A stretch of 16,381 bases of DNA from an uncultured Blautia sp. (GTDB taxonomy: Bacteria; Bacillota; Clostridia; Lachnospirales; Lachnospiraceae). Positions 7,322 to 15,731 of this stretch are shown here, one piece after another. The notes under the pieces are model-generated. The model searched no databases. It worked only from the letters and a program-made list of their open reading frames with translations, and was not told the origin of the DNA. The DNA is taken from contig UQSX01000065.1 of assembly GCA_900543715.1 (NCBI GenBank), positions 1 to 16,381 of the forward strand, in the 5' to 3' direction. Positions within the stretch are counted from its first letter, which is position 1; each line of letters begins with the position of its first letter. The position numbers and the translations under genes were made by a program.

Positions 7322-7327
7322 ATTATA
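7322..7327 (-). promoter_or_regulatory. -10 element of the pfp promoter
   Basis: The minus strand reads TATAAT here, a perfect -10, with a 5' leader of about 60 bases to the pfp start codon. No convincing -35 is visible at 17 bases. Confidence 0.5.
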
Positions 7328-7360
7328 GCATGGTTTTGGTAAAATTGCATTAAGAAATAC

Positions 7361-7388
7361 TTGCCTGAAAGGGAAAATGTGATATAAT
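7361..7388 (+). promoter_or_regulatory. Promoter of fba
   Basis: TTGCCT at 7361-7366 and TATAAT at 7383-7388 are separated by 16 bases, a good vegetative promoter. The transcript would start near 7395, with a leader of about 75 bases ending in the GGAGG ribosome site of fba. Confidence 0.75.
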
Positions 7389-7469
7389 AATTGTAGGTTT
7401 TCCGGGGGCTGACGTATACAGTCCTGTGAAAGAGGGAACTTAGAAAAATCGATATGGAGGTCTTTAATT

Positions 7470-8339
7470 ATGTTAGTATCAGCAGCAGAAATGTTAAAGA
7501 AAGCGAAAGCAGGACATTATGCAGTAGGTCAGTTCAATATCAATAACCTGGAGTGGACAAAGGCAGCTCTTCTTACAGCAGAAGAATGTAAATCCCCGAT
7601 TATCCTGGGCGTTTCTGAAGGCGCCGGAAAATATATGTGCGGTTTCAAAACTGTAGCAGACATGGTAAAAGCCATGATCGAAGAACTGAATATCACTGTA
7701 CCGGTAGCTCTTCACTTAGACCACGGTACATATGACGGATGCTACAAATGTATCAAAGCAGGATTCTCATCTATTATGTTTGATGGTTCTCATTATCCAA
7801 TCGAAGAAAACGTTGAGAAAACAAAAGAGCTGGCAGGTGTCTGCAAAGGCCTTGGACTTTCTCTGGAAGCTGAAGTTGGTTCTATCGGCGGCGAGGAAGA
7901 CGGCGTTGTAGGTATGGGCGAGTGTGCAGATCCTGAAGAATGCAAGATGATCGCTGATCTGGGCGTAGATATGCTGGCAGCAGGTATCGGAAACATCCAT
8001 GGAAAATATCCGGAAAACTGGGCAGGTCTTCGCTTTGACGTTCTGGATAATATCCAGAAATTGACAGGTGAGATGCCTCTGGTACTTCACGGCGGTACAG
8101 GAATTCCTGCAGATATGATCCGTAAAGCTATTGACTTAGGCGTATCTAAGATCAATGTAAACACAGAGTGCCAGTTATCCTTTGCAGCAGCTACAAGAAA
8201 GTACATCGAGGAAGGCAAAGATAACCAGGGCAAAGGCTATGACCCACGTAAATTATTAAAACCAGGCTTTGACGCAATCTGCGAGACAATCAAAGAGAAA
8301 ATGGAACTTTTCGGTTCTGTAGGCAAAGCATTCGAATAA
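7470..8339 (+). CDS. fba: Class II fructose-bisphosphate aldolase
   Basis: The 289-residue enzyme splits fructose-1,6-bisphosphate into dihydroxyacetone phosphate and glyceraldehyde-3-phosphate, using a zinc ion. It shows the class II pattern: VGQFNINNLEW near the start, LHLDHGTYD with catalytic D84 and zinc ligand H85, SLEAEVGSIGGEED (131-144), GNIHGKY with ligand H177, and LHGGTG with ligand H207. The phosphate-binding INVNTE stretch follows. The length matches short class II aldolases. ATGGAGGTC is the ribosome site. Its own promoter lies upstream and a strong hairpin terminator downstream, so it is monocistronic. The divergent neighbour makes its substrate. Confidence 0.97.
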   Translation: MLVSAAEMLKKAKAGHYAVGQFNINNLEWTKAALLTAEECKSPIILGVSEGAGKYMCGFKTVADMVKAMIEELNITVPVALHLDHGTYDGCYKCIKAGFSSIMFDGSHYPIEENVEKTKELAGVCKGLGLSLEAEVGSIGGEEDGVVGMGECADPEECKMIADLGVDMLAAGIGNIHGKYPENWAGLRFDVLDNIQKLTGEMPLVLHGGTGIPADMIRKAIDLGVSKINVNTECQLSFAAATRKYIEEGKDNQGKGYDPRKLLKPGFDAICETIKEKMELFGSVGKAFE

Positions 8340-8361
8340 GAAAAAAGCATAAAGATATAAA

Positions 8362-8398
8362 GAAATCCCCCGCATATCTGTGCGGGGGATTTCCTTTT
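8362..8398. terminator. Terminator between fba and glgD
   Basis: GAAATCCCCCGCA (8362-8374) pairs perfectly with TGCGGGGGATTTC (8381-8393), 13 base pairs with a six-base loop. CTTTT follows on the plus strand and TTTATATCTTT on the minus strand, so both convergent transcripts can use it. The U-tracts are moderate. Confidence 0.9.
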
Positions 8399-8409
8399 AA
8401 CAGGGTTCA

Positions 8410-9525
8410 TTATAAAGTATCGTTTCTTTTAACATAGCCAGGACGGTCCGGTGTGGAGATGACCTCTTTTACGTGGATCAGTTTGGCATGTTTATCCACT
8501 ACCTGATTTTCAACATAAACATCTTTTCCGATCACAGAGTCAGGAAGGATCACGCTGTTTTTGACTACAGCCCCTTCTTTGATCACACAGCCTCTTCCGA
8601 TCACAGAATTTTCTACGGTACCTTCAATGAGACAGCCGTTGGAAACAACAGAGTTTTTCACGCTGGCGCTTTCAAAATACTGGGTAGGACAGGAATCATT
8701 GGTCCTGGTATAAATGGGCCAGTCAGCATTGAAAAGACTCTGGCAGTTTTTCATATCTATCAAAGAGATATTAGCGTCATAATAGCTCTTGAAATCAGAT
8801 ATAGAAGCAAAATATCCACGATGGGCGACTCCACGGATATCTAATTCGCTGCAGGAATCATTTACAATATCAGACAGAGTATACATAGAAGAAAGCTTGT
8901 GGGCTTTTTCTACCAGCTCGATGAACAGCTCTTTTTTCATTACATAGGTTTCCATGAAGATGTTGCGGTTCTTTGCATTTCCGTGATTAGGCTCCATGGA
9001 AAGAACACCTTTCTGTTTGTTCAGGTTCAGGATATTGCAGTTCAGGAAGGATTCTTTTGCATTATCTACAGAATGATATAAAAGAGTAATATCTGCGCCG
9101 GATTCAATATGTGATTCCAGAAGCTGACTATAATCCATAGCGTAGATCATATAGCTGGGAGCGATCACAACATAAGGCTCGTGGGCCTGTTCAATGAACT
9201 CCATATTTTCGATAAAGGCAGCGATATCATTGTTGTAGATATCATTGTCCATACCATTTTCAGAATAGAGAAGGTGAAGTTTTCCTCTCTTGGAGTTGAT
9301 GTTGTAATGACGTCCGGTTCCCAGATGCTCGGTCAGGGAACGAGGTTTTCTGCGGATATATACCTGAATACGGTCAATACCGCTGTCGCTCATATTAGAG
9401 ATCGGGAAGTCGATCACCCGGTAACGACCCAGGAAAGAAAATGCTCCTACAGGACGGTAGGTCTGCATGCCCTCAATATGTACATTCCTTCCGGCAAAAT
9501 TTACGATTCCAAATGCCTTGCTCAT
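8410..9525 (-). CDS. glgD: Glucose-1-phosphate adenylyltransferase, GlgD subunit
   Basis: This 371-residue protein resembles GlgC in fold: an N-terminal nucleotidyltransferase domain and a C-terminal left-handed β-helix with repeated hexapeptides (NSVVSNGCLIEGTVENSVIG). Catalytic motifs are degraded. The nucleotide-binding loop reads VNFAGRN instead of LAGGRGTRL, and the metal-binding [10 protein letters not shown] reads APSYMIYAMDY, losing the key aspartate. In Firmicutes such GlgD proteins join GlgC in a hetero-oligomer and modify its activity, so a non-catalytic role in glycogen synthesis is expected. Start and stop nearly abut glgC (one-base gap), and a GGGGGAGG ribosome site lies inside the end of glgC. 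Confidence 0.93.
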   Translation of the reverse strand: MSKAFGIVNFAGRNVHIEGMQTYRPVGAFSFLGRYRVIDFPISNMSDSGIDRIQVYIRRKPRSLTEHLGTGRHYNINSKRGKLHLLYSENGMDNDIYNNDIAAFIENMEFIEQAHEPYVVIAPSYMIYAMDYSQLLESHIESGADITLLYHSVDNAKESFLNCNILNLNKQKGVLSMEPNHGNAKNRNIFMETYVMKKELFIELVEKAHKLSSMYTLSDIVNDSCSELDIRGVAHRGYFASISDFKSYYDANISLIDMKNCQSLFNADWPIYTRTNDSCPTQYFESASVKNSVVSNGCLIEGTVENSVIGRGCVIKEGAVVKNSVILPDSVIGKDVYVENQVVDKHAKLIHVKEVISTPDRPGYVKRNDTL

Positions 9526-9526
9526 A

Positions 9527-10666
9527 TTATTCCTCCCCCTTTACACGTTTTGCAATGAGTTCGATATGCTCGCTGTCAGCGCTGCCTACCGTGGCGTTTT
9601 TGCCGATATGTACGCCGTCTGCCACAATGACTCTCTGTACCACAGCGCCCTCTTCTACTACAGCACCGGGCATGATAACACTGTCAATAACCTTGGCACC
9701 GGTTCCGACTTTTGTATCCGTGAATAATACAGAGTTTTCTACAGTGCCGTCGATAATACAGCCCTGAGTGATGAACGCACGTTTGATTTCTGCGTTCGGT
9801 CCGATATAGTGCGGAAGGCTGTCGGAATCTTCGGTATAGATCTTCCAGGAAGAATCGCTTAAATCCAAAGGATTGTTTTTGTCCAGAAGGTCCATATTGG
9901 CCTCCCAGAGAGAATCGATGGTTCCCACGTCTTTCCAGTAACCTTTGAATTTATAAGCATAAAGGGTCTTGTTTTCATTTAACATAACAGGAATGATGTC
10001 TTTACCGAAATCGTGGTGGGAATCCGGATTTTTCATATCTGCAGTTAAAAGTTTTCTCAGAGGTTTCCAGGTAAAGATATAGATACCCATGGAAGCCAGA
10101 TTGCTCTTTGGATGTTCAGGCTTTTCTTCGAATTCTACGATTTTTCCTGTCTCATCTGTATTCATGATACCGAAACGGCTGGCCTCTTTCATAGGAACTT
10201 CGATCACGGCGATGGTAGCATCTGCGTTCTGCTCTTTATGTGCAGCAAGCATTTTCGCGTAATTCATTTTATAAATGTGATCTCCGGAAAGGATCAGGAC
10301 ATATTCCGGATCAAAGCTGTCGATAAAGTCGATGTTCTGAGAAATAGCATCTGCTGTTCCTCTGTATACGTCTAAATCCACATCTGCCTTTTCACGGGGA
10401 GCAAGTACATAAACTCCGCTGTTTTTTGCATCCAGTCCCCAGCGTCCGCCGGCGGCTACATAGCTGTTTAACTGAATGGATTCGTACTGTGTCAGTACGC
10501 CTACATTGTCGATTCCACTGTTGGCGCAGTTACTCAGTGGAAAATCAATGATACGGTATTTTCCGCCGTAGGATACGGCAGGCTTTGCAACTTTTTTTGT
10601 CAGCTCATGCAGACGTGTGCCACGGCCGCCGGCCAGTATCATTGCCAACATATTGTTCTGTTTCAT
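9527..10666 (-). CDS. glgC: Glucose-1-phosphate adenylyltransferase, catalytic subunit
   Basis: The 379-residue enzyme makes ADP-glucose from glucose-1-phosphate and ATP, the committed step of bacterial glycogen synthesis. Intact motifs are [11 protein letters not shown] (9-19), [39 protein letters not shown] with the metal-binding aspartate, [15 protein letters not shown], and a C-terminal β-helix ([18 protein letters not shown]). The length suits clostridial GlgC. GAGAGGG is the ribosome site. It is first in the glgC-glgD operon. The glycogen synthase, branching and phosphorylase genes are not in this window. Confidence 0.96.
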   Translation of the reverse strand: MKQNNMLAMILAGGRGTRLHELTKKVAKPAVSYGGKYRIIDFPLSNCANSGIDNVGVLTQYESIQLNSYVAAGGRWGLDAKNSGVYVLAPREKADVDLDVYRGTADAISQNIDFIDSFDPEYVLILSGDHIYKMNYAKMLAAHKEQNADATIAVIEVPMKEASRFGIMNTDETGKIVEFEEKPEHPKSNLASMGIYIFTWKPLRKLLTADMKNPDSHHDFGKDIIPVMLNENKTLYAYKFKGYWKDVGTIDSLWEANMDLLDKNNPLDLSDSSWKIYTEDSDSLPHYIGPNAEIKRAFITQGCIIDGTVENSVLFTDTKVGTGAKVIDSVIMPGAVVEEGAVVQRVIVADGVHIGKNATVGSADSEHIELIAKRVKGEE

Positions 10667-10692
10667 AATGAACCCTCTCTTTCTTAAGATAA

Positions 10693-10769
10693 CAATAGAT
10701 ACAGCAGGGTAAGCTGCTCTTTATTGCTTCACTGTCATATATTATACAATTAATCACTGGTTTTTTCCA
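10693..10769 (-). promoter_or_regulatory. glgC promoter and structured leader
   Basis: On the minus strand, TATAAT lies at 10741-10746, with a weak -35 TGGAAA at 10764-10769 (17-base spacer). The leader can fold into a hairpin: CAATA (10693-10697) with TATTG (10722-10726), and AGCAG (10703-10707) with CTGCT (10714-10718). No U-tract follows, so its effect is unknown. Confidence 0.5.
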
Positions 10770-10903
10770 CAATTTTGAGCAAAAAAACACAAAAATTATG
10801 AAAAAAACTATAAATCATTATAGAGATAATGGCTAAAAACCCAGGGGACACATTTTTTACAGGGATCTTGCATAAATTTTACAAAAAAACAGGTGAAAAA
10901 TCT

Positions 10904-12265
10904 ATGGAAGAGTTGATTCACGGGCTTCAGCATCTGGTGTGGGGACCGGGAATGCTTGTGTTTTTTCTGGGGACCGGAATCCGCTTCACCCTCCGCTCCA
11001 ATTTCTTTCAGATAAGAAAAATACATATCTGGTTGGGAATGACAATAGGTGCTTTAAAAAAAAGAAAAAATGTAAGAAGGACAGAAAAGGAATACTCCAT
11101 TTCTCAGTTCCAGTCTTTTTGTACGGCTCTGGCCGCAACTCTCGGCACAGGAAATATTACCGGGGTAGCCACTGCCCTGATTTTCGGAGGCCCGGGAGCG
11201 ATTTTCTGGATGTGGGTCTCAGCATTCTTCGGAATGATGACTAATTATGCGGAAAATTATCTGGGGATCCTGTATCGATATAAAGACCAGAAGGGGCAAT
11301 GGGCAGGCGGAGCCATGGTGTATATGGAGAAAGGATTAAATTCCAGGTTTCTGGCGGTGCTCTTTGCAGTATGCTGTCTCGTTGCCTCTCTGGGAATGGG
11401 AAATATGGTCCAGGGGAACTCCATGGCAAAGGGGCTGGAGACGGCTTTTGGTATTCCCCCCTTTTTGACCGGGACTTTCTGTATGCTCCTGCTGGCCCTG
11501 GTGGTCACCGGCGGGGTAAAACGGGTAGCAGCGCTTACAGAGAAGCTGGTTCCACTAATGGCTGGGATCTATTTTCTGGGAGCACTGGCAGTGCTGGCTG
11601 TAAACTGGAGAGCCATTCCTCAGGCAGTGGATATGATTTTGGCTCAGGCTTTTCAGATGAAAGCAGGCCTGGGAGGAGCGGCGGGATATACGGTAAGGCA
11701 GGCCATCCGGATAGGAGTGGCCAGGGGGATTTTCTCCAACGAGGCCGGGCTTGGCTCTTCGGTGATGGCCCATGTTCAGTCAGACGTAGAGAATCCTCAG
11801 ATACAGGGAATGTGGGGGATCCTGGAGGTGTTTATCGATACTATCGTAGGCTGCACAGTGACAGCCCTGGTGATCCTGGTAAGCGGCGTGTATCAGCCGG
11901 AAGTGTATCTTGAACAGATACGGCAGGGAATGGAAACAGTAGACGGCACAACCCTGACCGGCCAGGCTTTCGCTACGGTGATCCCCTGGGGAGAACAGTT
12001 CCTGGCGGCAGCTACAGCACTGTTTGCCTTTGCCACTATTGCAGGCTGGTCCTATTTCGGAGAACAGACAGCGGCTTATCTGGGAAAAGAAAAAGGAGCT
12101 GCTGTCTATCGTTATGTTTATATTCTTATCACACTTCCTGGCTGTATTTTAGCGCCAAGTCTGATCTGGGAGCTGTCGGATGCCTTTAACGGCATGATGG
12201 CACTGCCAAATCTGGTTGCCCTGTTTTTCCTGGGAAAACAGGTGAAGTTTTATGAAAGTCAATAA
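10904..12265 (+). CDS. Sodium:alanine symporter family (AGCS) amino-acid transporter
   Basis: This hydrophobic membrane protein imports alanine or glycine with sodium. Family marks are LVWGPGMLVFFLGTGIRFTLR near the N-terminus, FQSFCTALAATLGTGNITGVA, the signature region IFWMWVSAFFGMMTNYAENYLG, RGIFSNEAGLGSS and a C-terminal AFATIAGWSYFGE. About ten to eleven membrane segments are expected. I chose the ATG at 10904 (453 residues) because AGGTGA lies seven bases upstream and the product then begins as family members do (MEELIHGLQHLVWGP). An in-frame ATG at 10829 would add 25 basic residues that look unrelated and has a poor ribosome site. It is divergent from glgC. The substrate cannot be fixed further from sequence. 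Confidence 0.9.
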   Translation: MEELIHGLQHLVWGPGMLVFFLGTGIRFTLRSNFFQIRKIHIWLGMTIGALKKRKNVRRTEKEYSISQFQSFCTALAATLGTGNITGVATALIFGGPGAIFWMWVSAFFGMMTNYAENYLGILYRYKDQKGQWAGGAMVYMEKGLNSRFLAVLFAVCCLVASLGMGNMVQGNSMAKGLETAFGIPPFLTGTFCMLLLALVVTGGVKRVAALTEKLVPLMAGIYFLGALAVLAVNWRAIPQAVDMILAQAFQMKAGLGGAAGYTVRQAIRIGVARGIFSNEAGLGSSVMAHVQSDVENPQIQGMWGILEVFIDTIVGCTVTALVILVSGVYQPEVYLEQIRQGMETVDGTTLTGQAFATVIPWGEQFLAAATALFAFATIAGWSYFGEQTAAYLGKEKGAAVYRYVYILITLPGCILAPSLIWELSDAFNGMMALPNLVALFFLGKQVKFYESQ

Positions 12266-12272
12266 TTTCTGA

Positions 12273-12301
12273 TTGTGAAGCCTGGGGAAAAAACTTATAA
12301 T
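12273..12301 (+). promoter_or_regulatory. Promoter of the GH43-type gene
   Basis: TTGTGA (12273-12278) and TATAAT (12296-12301) are separated by exactly 17 bases, directly after the transporter gene. Transcription would start near 12308. The glycosidase gene is therefore probably transcribed on its own. No clear cre site or other operator was found beside it. Confidence 0.75.
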
Positions 12302-12366
12302 AAGATAGACAGTTGGATACCAATGGATGAAATAGAACAAAAAGACAGAAAAGGAGAACTTTAGAA

Positions 12367-14220
12367 ATGCCTTATGTGATGACTTATACAAAAAAAGGTC
12401 CGGATGCATACAGTGAATTAAATGATTCCATGCATTTGGCACTTAGCAGTGATGGGAAGGAATATCTGCCTCTGAGGCACGATACAGGAGTCTTTTTCGC
12501 AGAAGCAGATTTTAAGGATGGGGGTATGGCAGGCAGGACAAAAACCCTGACAGATCCCTGGATCTTCAGATTTCAGGATAATACCTGGGGAATTCTGGCA
12601 GTAAGAAGGAACAGAGGAAGCCAGCCGGACAATCAGAAACAGGGCTGCATTATGGTTTATCGATGGGGAAAAAGAGAGGGATATTCTTTCCTTGCTTTTT
12701 TGAAAGTTTCAGATGACGAGGTTCGGCATCCTGCCTGCATTTATGACCAGGATGAAAAATGTTATCGCCTGGAATGGGAACAGGCAGGGGAATGTTTTTC
12801 CGGGCAAACCATGGATTTTTCGGAAATTTTCAAGGTGAAGAAAGACCAGAGAAAAATTCAGCCGGGAATTCCGTCAGACAGGAATCTGATCTGGGATGCA
12901 ATACCTTCTAATGTCATGGAGATCACAGAAGAAGAAGAGAATTATCTGCGGGCACTTTTCGAGATACCTGTTTTGGAAAAAGTATTGGTAAAAGGCTGCA
13001 GATTGAACTGGGGAGACGCTTTAGAAGAGAGCAGCCTTCCAAAAGCAGAGGGCATCTACAGCGACGGAAGCAGCCGGGAAATCCCTGTTGACTGGGACTT
13101 GCATGAAATAGAAAAGAGTTATCCCAAATGTACGGGTACATATAAGATCAAAGGCAGGCTGCGGCAGATAGACTATCCGGCTCCGTTTACGCCGCGGACA
13201 GGAGATCCCTTTATTATCCGCTATCACGGACGGTATCTGATGACCTGGTCGGGGGGAAGAGAAGTAACGATCCGGGCGGCAGATACCTTGGAAGGCCTGC
13301 ATTTTGCTGAACCAAAAGTGATTTATCGTATACCGGAGGATCAGCCTGAGGCGGGCAATATGTGGGCGCCGGAATTTCACGAAATCCAGGGCGTTCTGTA
13401 TTTGTTTACTACAGTTGGAAAGCAGGGATTGTGGTATACGGTACAGTCCTGTGTCCTTAGATGCAAAGGAAATCCGGAAAAGCCGGAGGATTGGGAGGAG
13501 CCTGTGTTCTGCGTAAAAAAGGACGGCTCTATGTTAAATGATAAAGGCATTACACTGGATATGACCTGCTTTTCTCTGGAAAATACTTACTATGCTGTAT
13601 GGTCTCACAGGGATTTGGATAAGGAACATTATACAGTAAATTCTTTTGGAACAAATGGAGATGCAAGGCTTTGCATTGCAACTATTGATCCGGAAAATCC
13701 ATGGAAGCTGACAAGTGATCCGGCATGCATCTGCCGGCCAAAATATGGATGGGACCGCATAGAAAATGAGATAAATGAAGGAGCATACCTGTTGGAACAT
13801 GGAGAGGACCTGTTTATGACCTTTTCCGGCTCGAGTGTGGGAATACAATATTGTGTGGGACTGCTGCATGCGAAAAAAGACAGCGATCTGCTGGAGCCTT
13901 CCAGCTGGAAAGAACTTCCCTATCCGGTATTGACAAAGGAGTGTGTTCCAGGTCAATACGGTCCGGGACACAACTGTTTTATCAAATCTCCGGATGGAAA
14001 GGAAGAAGACCTGATGGTCTTTCATGCAAAAGAGTTTGACTTTGACGATCCGGAGCATGAGGATATTATGCTGGCTAAAAATCCCAGAAATACATATATC
14101 CGCCGTGTCCACTGGAATATATTCGGCTACCCGGTGCTGGATATGCAGCCGTGGCAAGATATACCGGAATTTTTAAAGGAGGTTCAAGGAACGATCACTT
14201 TTGTGGAGGATGAAAAATGA
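12367..14220 (+). CDS. GH43-like glycosidase with duplicated propeller and Ig-like linker
   Basis: The 617-residue protein has no signal peptide, so it acts in the cytoplasm. Residues about 10-165 look like part of a GH43 β-propeller (SMHLALSSDGKEYLPL, LTDPWIFRF). Residues about 205-262 resemble a bacterial Ig-like domain (GSSREIPVDW, GTYKIKGRL). From about 275 a full GH43-type propeller follows. Candidate catalytic residues are D280 in TGDPFIIRYHGRY (base), D398 in ITLDMTCF (pKa-tuning) and E471 in EINEGAYLL (acid). GNMWAPEFHEI and GPGHNCF also fit the family. Typical substrates are arabinose- or xylose-containing oligosaccharides, but specificity cannot be read here. AAGGAGA precedes the ATG. 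The neighbours are unrelated and no sugar transporter is adjacent. Confidence 0.82.
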   Translation: MPYVMTYTKKGPDAYSELNDSMHLALSSDGKEYLPLRHDTGVFFAEADFKDGGMAGRTKTLTDPWIFRFQDNTWGILAVRRNRGSQPDNQKQGCIMVYRWGKREGYSFLAFLKVSDDEVRHPACIYDQDEKCYRLEWEQAGECFSGQTMDFSEIFKVKKDQRKIQPGIPSDRNLIWDAIPSNVMEITEEEENYLRALFEIPVLEKVLVKGCRLNWGDALEESSLPKAEGIYSDGSSREIPVDWDLHEIEKSYPKCTGTYKIKGRLRQIDYPAPFTPRTGDPFIIRYHGRYLMTWSGGREVTIRAADTLEGLHFAEPKVIYRIPEDQPEAGNMWAPEFHEIQGVLYLFTTVGKQGLWYTVQSCVLRCKGNPEKPEDWEEPVFCVKKDGSMLNDKGITLDMTCFSLENTYYAVWSHRDLDKEHYTVNSFGTNGDARLCIATIDPENPWKLTSDPACICRPKYGWDRIENEINEGAYLLEHGEDLFMTFSGSSVGIQYCVGLLHAKKDSDLLEPSSWKELPYPVLTKECVPGQYGPGHNCFIKSPDGKEEDLMVFHAKEFDFDDPEHEDIMLAKNPRNTYIRRVHWNIFGYPVLDMQPWQDIPEFLKEVQGTITFVEDEK

Positions 14221-14233
14221 CAGAAATATTTGT

Positions 14234-14255
14234 CTTCTTTTCCGTAGAAAAGGAG
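14234..14255 (+). other. Hairpin after the GH43-type gene
   Basis: CTTCTTTTC (14234-14242) pairs with GAAAAGGAG (14247-14255) over nine pairs including one G-U, closing a CGTA loop. It lacks a following U-tract, so termination would be inefficient. It may instead stabilise the 3' end of the GH43 message. Confidence 0.35.
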
Positions 14256-14263
14256 GGTAAACA

Positions 14264-14292
14264 TTGCATGTAACATACCGACAGTATATAAT
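14264..14292 (+). promoter_or_regulatory. Promoter of truA
   Basis: TTGCAT (14264-14269) and TATAAT (14287-14292) have an ideal 17-base spacer. The transcript would start near 14299 and include the truA ribosome site. It separates truA and downstream genes from the GH43 gene. Confidence 0.78.
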
Positions 14293-14357
14293 CAAAACAT
14301 GTGATAAGAGAATGCTGGAAATTTACCTGCTTTTGAGGATAGGAGAAAGATAGGAAT

Positions 14358-15095
14358 ATGAACAACTATCGATTTGACATACAGTATGACGGGACCAGAT
14401 ATGGAGGCTGGCAGCGGCAGAAAACCACGGAGAATACCATTCAGGGGAAAATCGAGGAGGTCCTTTTCCGGATGACAGGAAATCCTGTGCAGATACAGGG
14501 AGCAGGAAGGACTGATGCAGGGGTACATGCCCTGGGACAGGTAGCCAATGGACATTTGGACACACCCATGAGCTGTGAAGAAATCTGTGAATATATGAAT
14601 CATTATCTGCCGGAGGACATTGAAATCCTCCAGGTCTGCCAGGTTTCCGACAGGTTTCACAGCCGTCTGGGTGCCAGGGAAAAACTGTACCGCTACCGTA
14701 TAGGAACAGGCATCCATAAAAATGTATTTGAAAGAAAATACCTCTGTCCCCTTCATGAAACTTACGACGTAAAAGCCATGGAACAGGCAGCCGGGTATCT
14801 TACAGGTACCCATGATTTTAAAAGTTTCTGTTCCAATAAAAAGATGAAAAAGTCCACAGTCAGGACTCTTTATGAAATCCGGCTTACTCAGCTTCCAAAT
14901 GAGCTGCAGATTGACTACAGGGGAGAGGGTTTTCTCTATAATATGGTACGGATCCTGACCGGAACCCTTATCGAAGTTGGAAGAGGAGACCGGAAACCGG
15001 AGGAGATTCCAGGCATATTGGAGGGAAAAGACAGGGGGCTGGCTGGCTTTACGGCGCCGGCCCGGGGCCTGACCCTGGTAAAGGTCAGATACTAA
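14358..15095 (+). CDS. truA: tRNA pseudouridine(38-40) synthase TruA
   Basis: This 245-residue enzyme converts uridines 38-40 of the tRNA anticodon arm to pseudouridine. The start FDIQYDGTRYGGWQRQ, the catalytic loop GAGRTDAGVHALGQ with nucleophile D53, FHSRLGAREKLYRYRI, GTHDFKSFCS and the C-terminal GEGFLYNMVRILTGTLIEVG are all family features, and the length is normal. AGGAGA and TAGGA precede the ATG. It has its own promoter, and the thioesterase gene begins 38 bases after its stop, so the two are probably co-transcribed. Confidence 0.97.
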   Translation: MNNYRFDIQYDGTRYGGWQRQKTTENTIQGKIEEVLFRMTGNPVQIQGAGRTDAGVHALGQVANGHLDTPMSCEEICEYMNHYLPEDIEILQVCQVSDRFHSRLGAREKLYRYRIGTGIHKNVFERKYLCPLHETYDVKAMEQAAGYLTGTHDFKSFCSNKKMKKSTVRTLYEIRLTQLPNELQIDYRGEGFLYNMVRILTGTLIEVGRGDRKPEEIPGILEGKDRGLAGFTAPARGLTLVKVRY

Positions 15096-15133
15096 AGAAA
15101 ACATAAATTAGGCAGACAGAAAGGCGGTTAAAA

Positions 15134-15580
15134 ATGGAAGAAACCATGCAGGAACAAATGGAGAGGGAGATTCGGGAGAGTATGGACAAGCTGTACCCTA
15201 AAGACCCGGATCACTTATACAGCAAAATGCAGATTGAGTTCTACAGCTGCAGTTATGAAAAGAAGAGTGTGACCCTTCGCTTTCCTATTCAGAGATGGGA
15301 ACTGAACCATATGAGTACGGTCCACGGAGGAATTATTGCCGCTGCCATAGACACCACCTGCGGAACTGCAGTCCGCAGTGTCACAGGAAAAACTATGATT
15401 CCTACGATAAATCTGAATATTAATTATATTTCTCCTGGAATGGCTGGAGATGCCATGCTGGTAACTGCCCGGGCAGACCGGACGGGGAGACGGATCTGTA
15501 ATATCAGCGCTCAGTGCAAGTCAGAAAAAACGGGAAAGCTTATTGCTACAGCCGCGGCAAATTTTATGATCGCAGAATAA
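15134..15580 (+). CDS. PaaI-type hotdog-fold thioesterase
   Basis: The 148-residue protein has the single hotdog domain of PaaI-like acyl-CoA thioesterases: MSTVHGGIIAAAIDTTCGTAV holds the HGG motif and the acidic residue on the central helix, followed by the strand pattern PTINLNINYISPG and LVTARADRTGRRI. An N-terminal helical stretch of about 30 residues is charged. Such enzymes form dimers or tetramers in the cytoplasm and hydrolyse acyl-CoA thioesters; the natural substrate is unknown. AGGCGG lies eight bases before the ATG. An in-frame ATG four codons later is less likely. It follows truA. Confidence 0.85.
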   Translation: MEETMQEQMEREIRESMDKLYPKDPDHLYSKMQIEFYSCSYEKKSVTLRFPIQRWELNHMSTVHGGIIAAAIDTTCGTAVRSVTGKTMIPTINLNINYISPGMAGDAMLVTARADRTGRRICNISAQCKSEKTGKLIATAAANFMIAE

Positions 15581-15597
15581 AAAATGTGGCAAAGCCT

Positions 15598-15625
15598 TTG
15601 AAAAATGGGAAATTTATGATACTAT
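15598..15625 (+). promoter_or_regulatory. Probable glnS promoter
   Basis: TTGAAA (15598-15603) and TACTAT (15620-15625) have a 16-base spacer just after the thioesterase gene. This gives a leader of about 100 bases before glnS. There is no terminator in front of it, so read-through from truA is also possible. Confidence 0.5.
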
Positions 15626-15643
15626 ATCAGATGTTGACTGATT

Positions 15644-15667
15644 CCGGCAGAATGTAAGAAGAGCCGG
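15644..15667 (+). other. Small hairpin in the glnS leader
   Basis: CCGGC (15644-15648) pairs with GCCGG (15663-15667) around a 14-base loop. The leader is too short for a T-box, and no U-tract follows, so function is uncertain. Confidence 0.3.
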
Positions 15668-15731
15668 CGGCGATTGAAAGAATTGAGAAAGAAGTCCGCA
15701 AGGATAAATACCATAGATGGAGGAGAATAAA

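Noticed and set aside
10829..10903. Upstream extension of the AGCS transporter
   Set aside because: The 25 added residues do not look like the family and the ribosome site is poor; the ATG at 10904 fits better.
10667..10903. Possible glycine riboswitch before the AGCS transporter
   Set aside because: No tandem aptamer-like conserved sequence is visible and the space on the plus strand after a promoter is too short.
12241..12366. Catabolite (cre) site near the GH43 promoter
   Set aside because: I found no sequence close to the cre consensus.
14264..14353. 29-codon open frame from TTG with a good GGAGGG upstream, ending just before truA
   Set aside because: Its TTG is the -35 of a near-perfect truA promoter with TATAAT 17 bases on; the transcript would start inside the frame. 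The peptide matches nothing I recognise.
14292..15104. 270-codon open frame on the minus strand across truA
   Set aside because: It is antisense to a clear truA and its product has low-complexity, shadow-like composition.
15581..15731. Possible T-box riboswitch before glnS
   Set aside because: The leader is about 100 bases, and neither a T-box sequence nor a terminator is seen.
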